A stretch of DNA of 20,827 nucleotides from RUG721 sp040307385. GTDB taxonomy: Bacteria > Actinomycetota > Coriobacteriia > Coriobacteriales > Atopobiaceae. The position numbers and the translations under genes are program-made. The notes under the pieces were generated by a model. It saw only the letters and a program-made list of their open reading frames with translations, was not told where the DNA came from and did no database searches. The stretch lies in the NCBI GenBank assembly GCA_040307385.1, contig JAWRJQ010000080.1, positions 1 to 20,827 of the forward strand, read 5' to 3'. Each line of letters begins with the position of its first letter. Position 1 is the stretch's first letter. Below are positions 14,987 to 20,827 of this stretch, piece after piece.

Positions 14987-15016
14987 CTGGAATGGGACGA
15001 ACGAGAAGGGTCCGCA

Positions 15017-16396
15017 ATGAACGGATGCATACCACAGCTGCCCGCCTATGCCGCGCGCGTGATCGGCGTGCTCGAGGCCGCTGGCCACGAGGCGTGGGCC
15101 GTGGGCGGCTGGGTGCGCGACGCGCTGCTGGGCTCCGCCTCGCACGATGTGGACGTGTGCAGCTCGGCACGCTGGCAGGACGCCGCTCAGGCGCTGCGCG
15201 CGGCGGGCATGGCCGTGCACGAGACGGGCACGAAGCACGGCACGGTGACCGCCGTGTCAGAGGGCATGCCCGTGGAGGTGACCACCTATCGCGTGGACGG
15301 CGCCTACTCCGATGCCCGCCACCCCGACAGCGTGCGCTTCGTGGCCGACGTGCGCGAGGACCTCGCCCGCCGCGACTTCACCATCAACGCCATGGCCTAC
15401 CATCCCGAGCGCGGCCTGCTCGATCCGTTCGGCGGCGCTGCGGACCTGGAGGCGGGCCTCGTGCGCGCCGTGGGCGAGGCGCGCGATCGGTTTGCCGAGG
15501 ACGCCCTGCGCGTGCTCCGCGCGGTGCGTTTCGCCGCGCGCTACGGCTTCGAGCTTGAGAAGGGCACCCGTGAGGCGCTCGACGAGTTCGCGCCGCACCT
15601 TGCGCTCATCGCCCAGGAGCGCATCGGACAGGAGCTTACGGGCATTATCGCGTCGGGCCGCATGGCATGGGCGCTTGCCGCCGAGGCCCCCGTCATGGTG
15701 GCGGCCATCCCCGAGCTCGCTCCGCTCGTAGGCTTTCCCCAGAACAGCCCCTACCATGCCTACGATGCGTTCGAGCACACGATCCACGTGATGCGCGGCA
15801 TGGAATGCGTCACGGCGGGATGCGCGAGCGAGGCGCTGCGCTGGGCGGCGCTGCTGCACGATATCGCCAAGCCCGAAACCTATAGCGAAGATGAGACGGG
15901 ACGCGGCCACTTCTTCGGCCATCCCGAGCTGGGGGCGCGCGTGGCTGCCGAGATCATGGGCCGCATGGCCGTTCCCGTCTCGGTGACGCACGAGGCATGC
16001 GCCCTCATCCGCCTGCACGACTATCCCGTGACCGACAGCCGACGTTCGATCCGCCGCACGATACTGCGGTGCGAGGAGATCTGCCCGGGCAGGGGAGCGG
16101 CGCTCGCGTTCGGGCTGCTGAACCTCAAGCGCGCGGATGCGCTCGGCAAAGCCCTCGCGTACCGAGGCTATTGCTCCGAGCTGGACGGGGTTGCGGCGGC
16201 GATGCGGCGCGAGCTCGGCGCCCACGCGCCGCTCTCGGTGCGCGATCTGGCCGTGGACGGCGGCGATGTCATGCGCGAGCGCGGCATCGGGCAGGGTCCC
16301 GGCGTGGGCGTCGTGCTCCACAGCCTGCTTGCAGCCGTGGCGGACGACGGGGTTCCCAACACGCGCGAGGCCCTGCTCGACCTGCTCCGCATCTGA
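15017..16396 (+). CDS. cca: CCA-adding tRNA nucleotidyltransferase with HD domain
   Basis: This 459-residue protein is a class II nucleotidyltransferase that adds or repairs the 3' CCA of tRNA. It shows the motif A region AVGGWVRDALLG (28-39), the catalytic DVD (44-46), the RRDFTINAMA motif (118-127) and the ATP/CTP-selecting EDALRVLRAVRFAARYGF stretch (161-178). An HD domain follows (H254, HD at 281-282, H301), as in many actinobacterial and other bacterial enzymes, where it can confer 2',3'-cyclic phosphatase or phosphodiesterase activity. ATG 15017 has GAGAAGGG (15003-15010) six bases upstream; an earlier in-frame ATG at 14948 lies before the likely promoter. Whether it adds the whole CCA or only part cannot be settled here, although no second family member is in the window. 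Confidence 0.92.
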   Translation: MNGCIPQLPAYAARVIGVLEAAGHEAWAVGGWVRDALLGSASHDVDVCSSARWQDAAQALRAAGMAVHETGTKHGTVTAVSEGMPVEVTTYRVDGAYSDARHPDSVRFVADVREDLARRDFTINAMAYHPERGLLDPFGGAADLEAGLVRAVGEARDRFAEDALRVLRAVRFAARYGFELEKGTREALDEFAPHLALIAQERIGQELTGIIASGRMAWALAAEAPVMVAAIPELAPLVGFPQNSPYHAYDAFEHTIHVMRGMECVTAGCASEALRWAALLHDIAKPETYSEDETGRGHFFGHPELGARVAAEIMGRMAVPVSVTHEACALIRLHDYPVTDSRRSIRRTILRCEEICPGRGAALAFGLLNLKRADALGKALAYRGYCSELDGVAAAMRRELGAHAPLSVRDLAVDGGDVMRERGIGQGPGVGVVLHSLLAAVADDGVPNTREALLDLLRI

Positions 16397-16401
16397 TGCG
16401 G

Positions 16402-16417
16402 GGCGGTTCCGCCGTTT
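16402..16417. terminator. Short hairpin between convergent genes
   Basis: GGCGG (16402-16406) pairs with CCGCC (16409-16413), followed by GTTT, in the 25-base gap between the tRNA nucleotidyltransferase and radical SAM stops. It is the only candidate terminator there; the stem is short and the T-run minimal. Confidence 0.4.
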
Positions 16418-16421
16418 GCCG

Positions 16422-17789
16422 TCAGGCCTTGATCTCCTCCCACAGGCGATCCGCCTCGCCCTTCCACGCCTGTGCGTAGGGTGCGGTGCGCGCGCAGAGG
16501 TCATCTGCGGTCTCGGGCGCCACATAATCGGTGGAAGGAGCCTGGGACTCTTGCACCATCTGGGGCAGGATCTTGGGATTCTCGAGCATGGGGCACGGCA
16601 TGAGGTGGTTGCCGTTCCAGGGATACCGGTCGCGATACGCTTGGAAGATGGGCTGCTGCAGGCATTCGAGCAGGCTCTTCTCCTTGATGTTTGCGCTCGA
16701 ATAATGGATGAACACGCACGGCTCCACATCGCCTCGGGCGTTTATGTGGCAGTACGCGCGCCCGCCGGCGATGCAGCCGCCCACGAACTGCCCGTCGTTT
16801 TGGAAGTCCATCGCGAAGATCTGCTTGCCGCCCTCGAAGCCGCGCACCTCGCGGATGCGGTGCAGGATGTACGCGCGCTGCTCGGGCGTGGGCAGCAGCT
16901 CGGCGGAGGCGCCCTCGCCTACGGGCATGTAGTGGAAGAACCATGCGTAGCGGCAGCCCTTCTCGATGAGGAGATCGAAGAACTCGTCCGAGGTCACGCG
17001 CTCGATGTTGTCGCGCGTGTAACAGGTGGAGGTGCCGAACATCAGCCCATGCGCGCGCATGAGGTCGAAGGCTCGCATGACCTCGTCGAAGGAGCCGTCG
17101 CCCCGACGTCCGTCGTTCACCTCGGGCTCGAAGCTCTCGAGCGAGACGGAGAAGATGATGTTGCCCAAACGCTGCACGTCGCGGCAGAAGGCCTCGTCCA
17201 CCAAGGACGCGTTGGTGAAGATGTTGAAGAGGCAATCTTGGTGCGCTCCGGCGAGCTTCAGGACGTCGGCCTTGCGCACGAGCGGTTCGCCGCCGGTGAG
17301 CATGTACAGGTGGCAGCCGAGTTCCGCGCCCTGCGTGACGAGGCGGTCCATATCCTCGTAGGTGAGGTTGAGCTGGTGGCCGTAATCGGCCGCCCAGCAG
17401 CCGGTGCAGTGCTTGTTGCAGGCGCTCGTGGGGTCGAAGAGGATGATCCACGGCACGTTGCACCCGAGCTTCTCAGCGTTTTCAACCGTGTTAGAAAAAC
17501 CTCGGAACGCTGCCTCGTACCCGCCGCTCATGATGAAGGTCTTGAGTACGTGGGGATCGAGCTCGTCCACCAGACGGAACAGCCACTGCTCCCACTTCGA
17601 TCCCGGATAGACCGCTTGGCGAACGCCCTTCTCGAAGCCGGGAACGCGCGACCCGATGAGCTTCGATGCCATGGAGAGGTAATCTTGGACCGCCTGCTCG
17701 CGGCCGTCTTGCGACGCGCTCTTGAGAAATCGATCTGCTGCGAGTTCGAATGCCTTGCGTTCCGCCCTATGCATGAGTTTCGATTGCAC
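16422..17789 (-). CDS. Radical SAM protein with SPASM-like C-terminus
   Basis: The 455-residue protein has an N-terminal extension of about 110 residues, then a radical SAM core with the CxxxCxxC cluster motif CNKHCTGC (C124, C128, C131) and the GGEP motif (TGGEPL, 165-170) that binds the methionine part of SAM. The C-terminal third has further cysteines (C339, C347, C358, C399) in a GGRAYCHINARGDVEPCVF context, resembling SPASM/twitch domains that hold auxiliary iron-sulfur clusters. Members modify peptides, proteins or small molecules; the substrate here is unknown, and no precursor peptide gene is recognisable beside it. The start is GTG 17789 with a GGGGGG run about five bases upstream; an in-frame stop 24 bases before it excludes a much earlier start. 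It converges on cca and appears monocistronic. Confidence 0.85.
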   Translation of the reverse strand: MQSKLMHRAERKAFELAADRFLKSASQDGREQAVQDYLSMASKLIGSRVPGFEKGVRQAVYPGSKWEQWLFRLVDELDPHVLKTFIMSGGYEAAFRGFSNTVENAEKLGCNVPWIILFDPTSACNKHCTGCWAADYGHQLNLTYEDMDRLVTQGAELGCHLYMLTGGEPLVRKADVLKLAGAHQDCLFNIFTNASLVDEAFCRDVQRLGNIIFSVSLESFEPEVNDGRRGDGSFDEVMRAFDLMRAHGLMFGTSTCYTRDNIERVTSDEFFDLLIEKGCRYAWFFHYMPVGEGASAELLPTPEQRAYILHRIREVRGFEGGKQIFAMDFQNDGQFVGGCIAGGRAYCHINARGDVEPCVFIHYSSANIKEKSLLECLQQPIFQAYRDRYPWNGNHLMPCPMLENPKILPQMVQESQAPSTDYVAPETADDLCARTAPYAQAWKGEADRLWEEIKA

Positions 17790-17888
17790 GATGGCCCCCC
17801 TTTGCCGCTTAATCGGTTACCCAGATAATCGTCGTATGGAGCGGAGCGGTGCATCGAGGATCGCCATCGCCTGACAGCGCGCCGGCCC

Positions 17889-17917
17889 GTGTCAATTCAT
17901 CAGGCCGATTGTGTCAA
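17889..17917. repeat. Direct repeat GTGTCAA in the radical SAM upstream region
   Basis: GTGTCAA occurs at 17889-17895 and again at 17911-17917, 22 bases apart (about two helical turns), in the 178-base gap upstream of the radical SAM gene. On the minus strand each copy reads TTGACAC. It could be a regulator half-site pair, or one copy could be a -35 hexamer, but no matching -10 was found. Confidence 0.3.
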
Positions 17918-17934
17918 GAAACGGGACGATCCGG

Positions 17935-17967
17935 CAAAACGCGGAGGGGCTTCGAGAGCGCGCCGCG
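17935..17967 (-). terminator. Possible terminator after the CmpB-family gene
   Basis: On the minus strand, directly after the stop codon, CGCGG (complement of 17963-17967) can pair with CCGCG (complement of 17940-17944) and is followed by TTTT. The stem is short and the loop long, so this is a weak candidate for ending the minus-strand cluster. Confidence 0.3.
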
Positions 17968-18831
17968 CTACTCGTCGTCGTCGTTTTGGCCGAGCAGCGC
18001 ATCGCGGGCGGACAGCGCGATATCGCGCGCCTTGCTCAGGTCGGGGAGGCGGGGGAGCTTCACGCGCATGATCGGGAAGGCGTCCATGACGCGGCGCTCC
18101 TGCGCGGTGAGTGCTGCGGAGAAGGATGCGGCGAGGTCGTGGCTGATGTCCTCGATGGCCACCGGTCCGGGCATGAGCGTGCGCAGGCGCACGTAGACGT
18201 GGCCGATGGGGCTGCGTTTGAGGCGCTGCACGTTGTGGGCAACCACGTTGTCGCCCTCGACGAACGTGGCGTAGACGCCCTGAGCCTGCAGCGTGAGCTG
18301 ATCGCAGTAGGCGTCGATCTTATCGCGGAAGCCCGAGAGGCCGATGTGGGTGACGAGCACATCGACCGCGAGGATCGCGAGGAAGATCCCGCACAGCCCG
18401 CTCAGCACCTGCGGGCCGATCCACGCGAAGAGCTCTTCGAGCATCGGCTGGGCGACGCGGACGACGAACGCGACGGCCGCCCCGAACAGGATCGCCGCCG
18501 GCACGCAGATGCGCCCGTTGAGGTTGAGGAAGCGGTCGGAGTAATCCCACCAGCGCGTATGGTAGATCTTCTCCATCACCCATGAGGTGGCGTATTCGAG
18601 CACGCTGCAGATGAGGGCGCCGTGGAGGAAGAGCGAGGCCGTGCCCTCGACATGCGAGAGGAACAGCACGGCGGTGAGCGCGCCTGCGCCGTAGATGGGG
18701 CAGATGGGGCCGTTGAGAAAGCCTCGGTTGATGACGCGCCGCTCCGAGATGGAGCAGAGGATGGACTCGAAGAGCCAGCCTGCGAAGGAATAGACGGCGA
18801 AGGATGCTATGAGCACGGGAAGCCTATCCAT
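17968..18831 (-). CDS. CmpB-family putative ABC-transporter membrane protein
   Basis: The 287-residue protein begins with five or so membrane helices in the pattern of the PF06541 family (putative ABC-transporter type IV, CmpB): FAVYSFAGWLFESI (11-24), RGFLNGPICPIYGAGAL (36-52) and the very characteristic EYATSWVMEKIYHTRWWDYSD (79-99) with FLNLNGRIC. The last 120 residues are soluble and cytoplasmic with a charged tail (GQNDDDE). Despite the family name, no ATPase partner is nearby and transport is not established. The ATG at 18831 overlaps the HD-domain gene by eight bases, so the two are translationally coupled. Confidence 0.85.
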   Translation of the reverse strand: MDRLPVLIASFAVYSFAGWLFESILCSISERRVINRGFLNGPICPIYGAGALTAVLFLSHVEGTASLFLHGALICSVLEYATSWVMEKIYHTRWWDYSDRFLNLNGRICVPAAILFGAAVAFVVRVAQPMLEELFAWIGPQVLSGLCGIFLAILAVDVLVTHIGLSGFRDKIDAYCDQLTLQAQGVYATFVEGDNVVAHNVQRLKRSPIGHVYVRLRTLMPGPVAIEDISHDLAASFSAALTAQERRVMDAFPIMRVKLPRLPDLSKARDIALSARDALLGQNDDDE

Positions 18832-19336
18832 CGGGGCACGGCCTTCTCTGGATCAGCTGGAGCTTCACGAGCATGCCCTCGACGGTCTCCTTGAGCGAGA
18901 CGCCCTTATCGACGAATGTGAGAACCCACGCCTCGCGCGTGCGGGGAAATCCCTCGAGAGGGAACATGTGGCTCTGGATGATGTCGCCCTCGTGCTCGGT
19001 GATGTTGAAGTCGCGTTCCGCGTTGGCGCGCGCGTAGCTGCCGTGGCGCGTGGCGTGGTGCGGCCAGGCGGCGGCAGGGTCGTGCCAGTCGTAGAGGAAG
19101 TAGTCGTGGAGCAGGGCGGCGCGCACGAGTGCCCGCATCTCGAGACGCAGCGGCAGCGCGCGGCCTATGCGTGCGCAGGCATTCGCCACCGAGAGCGAGT
19201 GGTCGAAGACCGTGACCGTGCCATGCTGGATCGCATCCTTCTCGCGTGCCAGCTCAGGTGAGGCGAGGAGGTCGGCGCAAAAAAACGCCACCTCATGCGA
19301 CGGCGCGACCGCAGGCGATGTAAACCCCTGTTCCAT
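18824..19336 (-). CDS. HD-domain protein (putative phosphohydrolase)
   Basis: This 170-residue cytoplasmic protein carries an HD metal-binding set: H46 in VFDHS, H77-D78 in ALLHDYF, H123 in IIQSHMFP and D143 in LTFVDKG. Small single-domain HD proteins of this type are phosphohydrolases of unknown substrate; the WHDPAAAWPHHATRHG region (85-99) is characteristic of a subgroup commonly encoded beside CmpB-family membrane proteins. The start ATG 19336 has only a weak GGAAAAG upstream. It overlaps the following CmpB-family gene by eight bases, supporting a shared function or at least coupled expression. Confidence 0.8.
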   Translation of the reverse strand: MEQGFTSPAVAPSHEVAFFCADLLASPELAREKDAIQHGTVTVFDHSLSVANACARIGRALPLRLEMRALVRAALLHDYFLYDWHDPAAAWPHHATRHGSYARANAERDFNITEHEGDIIQSHMFPLEGFPRTREAWVLTFVDKGVSLKETVEGMLVKLQLIQRRPCPDG

Positions 19337-19366
19337 ATCTTTTCCATGATAGCCGACGAAGCGCTC

Positions 19367-19711
19367 TTACAGCGGGAACAGGATAAATCCAACACATATG
19401 GAGAGGGTGTTGAGGGCTGCGGACATGTGCCACGGTCGCACGCCCACGCCCTTGGCGCGGTAGATGAGCGCTTCCGCGACGAAGGCGCAGACCTCGAGCA
19501 CCGCGACGAAGGCCAGGGGATAGGGGCGGGGAAGGAGCAGGTAGGCGCAGACGGTGCCCGCCTCGACGAGGGGGTTGGTGGCGCATTGCGCGAGCGCGAT
19601 CACGGCGAGCGCACGGGCGTCGCGTATGCCGAAGAGCGTGCGTGCCCCTGCGACCTCGACGGCGAGCGTGAGCGCGAGGCACAGCGCCATCAGCGCGAGC
19701 GTATCAGCCAT
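19367..19711 (-). CDS. Small three-helix membrane protein, function unknown
   Basis: The 114-residue protein is almost entirely hydrophobic, with three or four predicted membrane helices: about 3-22, 34-60, 65-82 and a C-terminal stretch ending CVGFILFPL. Conserved-looking polar points are the CATNPLVEAGT loop (43-53) and an Glu in EVCAFVAEALIYR (72-84). Its ATG overlaps the end of the MFS gene by eight bases, and it lies 30 bases before the HD-domain gene, so it belongs to the same transcript. I do not recognise a family and assign no function. Confidence 0.65.
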   Translation of the reverse strand: MADTLALMALCLALTLAVEVAGARTLFGIRDARALAVIALAQCATNPLVEAGTVCAYLLLPRPYPLAFVAVLEVCAFVAEALIYRAKGVGVRPWHMSAALNTLSICVGFILFPL

Positions 19712-20759
19712 CGTGGGCCCGTCGGGCGGCGGCGAGGCCTGTCAGCAGGAAGGCGAGCGATGCGAGCGAGAGCGCGGCGAGGGCCGGGCCGCTTGCGGCC
19801 ATGATTCCCGCAAACGACGGCAGCGCGCCCACGGCAAGCGAGAACGACGCGATGCCGAATGCGAGCCCGCGATTGCCGGGCAGAAGCTCCGCGAGGGAGA
19901 TGAGCGTGATGGGCATGGTGAAGTTGAAGAGCAGCGTTGCGACGATGCCCGCTGCCGGGTGCTCGAACGCGAGCAGAAACAGCGGGGCGGACACGCCGAG
20001 CGAGATGACGGATGCCCGTTCGAGCCCTATGCGGTCGGCGACGATCCCGCCCGCCGCCTTGCCCGCAACCACGCCCAGAATCGACGCGAGCGCCAGCGTG
20101 GCGTCTCCCTTCCAGGGAAATGCCATGACCATCCCCGCGTAGCTGCGCAGCGCCACCGTCACGGCGAGCAGGGCAACGGCTCCCGCCGCCGCAGGCGCGA
20201 GACGGGGCGCCTCGATGCGACGCCGGATGCCGCTCGTCCGGCTGTTGGACATGAGGCCCCGGGTCACCAGGGCGCTGGCCGCCATGAGCGCGAGAAGCAC
20301 GACGCGCAGGACGGCTCCGAACATGAGGAAGGCCCGTGCGCCCAAAAACACGCCGAACGCACCGGTTGCGATGAAGATGCCCGAGGGCGTTGCCCGACCG
20401 TGGCTCATGCCGAGCACGTCCACGCCGCCCGCGCAGTGGAAGAGCGCGTTTCCCACGGCAACGAGCGCGACGGAGGCGGCCATGCATGCGCCTGCGGGCA
20501 CGTATGACGCCAGAACGCCGGCAGCGACGAGCCCGTACGAGAGCAGGGCGGACCGCACGCCGTCCGCGCATCCGTCGAGGGCGGCTCCGATGGGGAGCTG
20601 CAGCATGAACGCGACGAGGTCGTAGGCCACCACGGCGAGGGCCGCCGTGACGATGCCCGTGCTGCCGAGCGCGGGCGCCACCACGCAGAGCACGGTCGCC
20701 ACGCAGCAGAGATCCACGGCGAAGTGGCAGAGGGCGTAGGTTCCGACGAGGCGGCGCAC
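19704..20759 (-). CDS. MFS-type transporter (distantly fosmidomycin-resistance-like)
   Basis: The 351-residue protein is a polytopic membrane protein, somewhat short for a 12-helix MFS member. The N-terminal HFAVDLCCVATVLCVVAPAL and the GNALFHCAGGVDVLGMSHGR stretch (103-122) resemble the Fsr subgroup (HF..D and GNA.FH patterns). The second half has LGVVAGKAAGGIVADRIGLERA (228-249), equivalent to the MFS loop between two helices. Substrate and direction are unknown; efflux is possible but unproven. The start is GTG 20759 with no good ribosome-binding site; it lies eight bases after the upstream stop, so translational coupling is likely. Confidence 0.72.
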   Translation of the reverse strand: MRRLVGTYALCHFAVDLCCVATVLCVVAPALGSTGIVTAALAVVAYDLVAFMLQLPIGAALDGCADGVRSALLSYGLVAAGVLASYVPAGACMAASVALVAVGNALFHCAGGVDVLGMSHGRATPSGIFIATGAFGVFLGARAFLMFGAVLRVVLLALMAASALVTRGLMSNSRTSGIRRRIEAPRLAPAAAGAVALLAVTVALRSYAGMVMAFPWKGDATLALASILGVVAGKAAGGIVADRIGLERASVISLGVSAPLFLLAFEHPAAGIVATLLFNFTMPITLISLAELLPGNRGLAFGIASFSLAVGALPSFAGIMAASGPALAALSLASLAFLLTGLAAARRAHDG

Positions 20760-20766
20760 GGTGCGT

Positions 20767-20827
20767 CTAGCGCTTCCGCCTGAAGATGAGGAAGCAGGCC
20801 ACCGCCGCCACGACCACGGCGACGACG
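20767..20827 (-). CDS. Partial gene: C-terminal membrane anchor and basic tail
   Basis: Only the last 19 codons are in the window, ending at the TAG complement of 20767-20769. They encode VVAVVVAAVACFLIFRRKR: a hydrophobic helix followed by a basic tail. That is typical of a single-pass or LPXTG-type C-terminal anchor, or the last helix of a polytopic protein. The gene continues past the right edge and cannot be identified. It lies eight bases before the MFS gene, suggesting one operon. Confidence 0.6.
   Translation of the reverse strand, partial: VVAVVVAAVACFLIFRRKR

Noticed and set aside
14948..15016. Earlier ATG for the CCA-adding enzyme
   Set aside because: It precedes the candidate -10 at 14981-14986 and lacks a ribosome-binding site; ATG 15017 has one and matches the family N-terminus.
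17528..17854. Minus-strand open frame starting at 17854 as a possible precursor peptide for the radical SAM enzyme
   Set aside because: Most of it lies within the radical SAM gene in another frame, it has no ribosome-binding site and no leader/core peptide pattern.
17890..17895. Perfect TTGACA on the minus strand as a -35 for the radical SAM gene
   Set aside because: No acceptable -10 lies 16 to 19 bases downstream, and the gene start is about 100 bases away. It is kept only as part of a direct repeat.
1..20827. CRISPR arrays, tRNA or rRNA genes, insertion sequences, toxin-antitoxin or phage genes
   Set aside because: I saw no regularly spaced repeats, no cloverleaf-like segments and no transposase, integrase or toxin families on either strand by reading; a covariance-model scan would be needed for full certainty on small RNAs.

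Overview
The window is GC-rich, gene-dense bacterial DNA with short gaps, strong G-rich Shine-Dalgarno sites and several GTG or TTG starts. Gene content (BMP-type nucleoside ABC transporter, LacI/ribokinase fusion, PepC, CmpB-family membrane protein, HD-type CCA-adding enzyme) and base composition suggest a host-associated actinobacterium of the Coriobacteriia (Collinsella/Olsenella/Eggerthella type). This is an inference; there is no rRNA marker here. I saw no tRNA, rRNA, CRISPR, insertion sequence or phage gene, and no unexplained stretch longer than about 215 bases.

Left part (1-3158): a YhhN/TMEM86-family membrane protein (+), a convergent sodium:solute symporter (-) whose ribosome-binding site lies in an inverted repeat, and a YigZ/IMPACT-family protein (+).

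Centre (3165-13570): a coherent nucleoside or riboside salvage locus. On the minus strand lies a 635-residue fusion of a LacI-type repressor with a complete PfkB (ribokinase-family) kinase. A 212-base divergent region with a striking nested palindromic operator separates it from a seven-gene plus-strand operon: ADP-ribosylglycohydrolase-family enzyme, Tat-type BMP lipoprotein, double-ATPase ABC protein, two permeases, nucleoside hydrolase and ribokinase. A perfect 13-bp-arm hairpin ends it. The expected flow is: riboside capture by the lipoprotein, import by the ABC complex, cleavage of the N-glycosidic bond by the nucleoside hydrolase (and perhaps the ADP-ribosylglycohydrolase homologue), and phosphorylation of ribose to ribose-5-phosphate. 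The fused LacI-kinase probably senses a pathway intermediate and controls the locus.

Right part (13578-20827): aminopeptidase C (pepC, -) and the CCA-adding tRNA nucleotidyltransferase (+) diverge from a 86-base region with nearly abutting -10 elements. A radical SAM protein (-) follows, then a tightly packed minus-strand cluster, in transcription order: the tail of an unidentified membrane-anchored protein, an MFS transporter, a small three-helix membrane protein, an HD-domain protein and a CmpB-family membrane protein, with 8-base overlaps at two junctions.

The most distinctive features are the repressor-kinase fusion with its nested operator, and the placement of an ADP-ribosylglycohydrolase-family enzyme with an extra N-terminal domain at the head of a nucleoside import and salvage operon.
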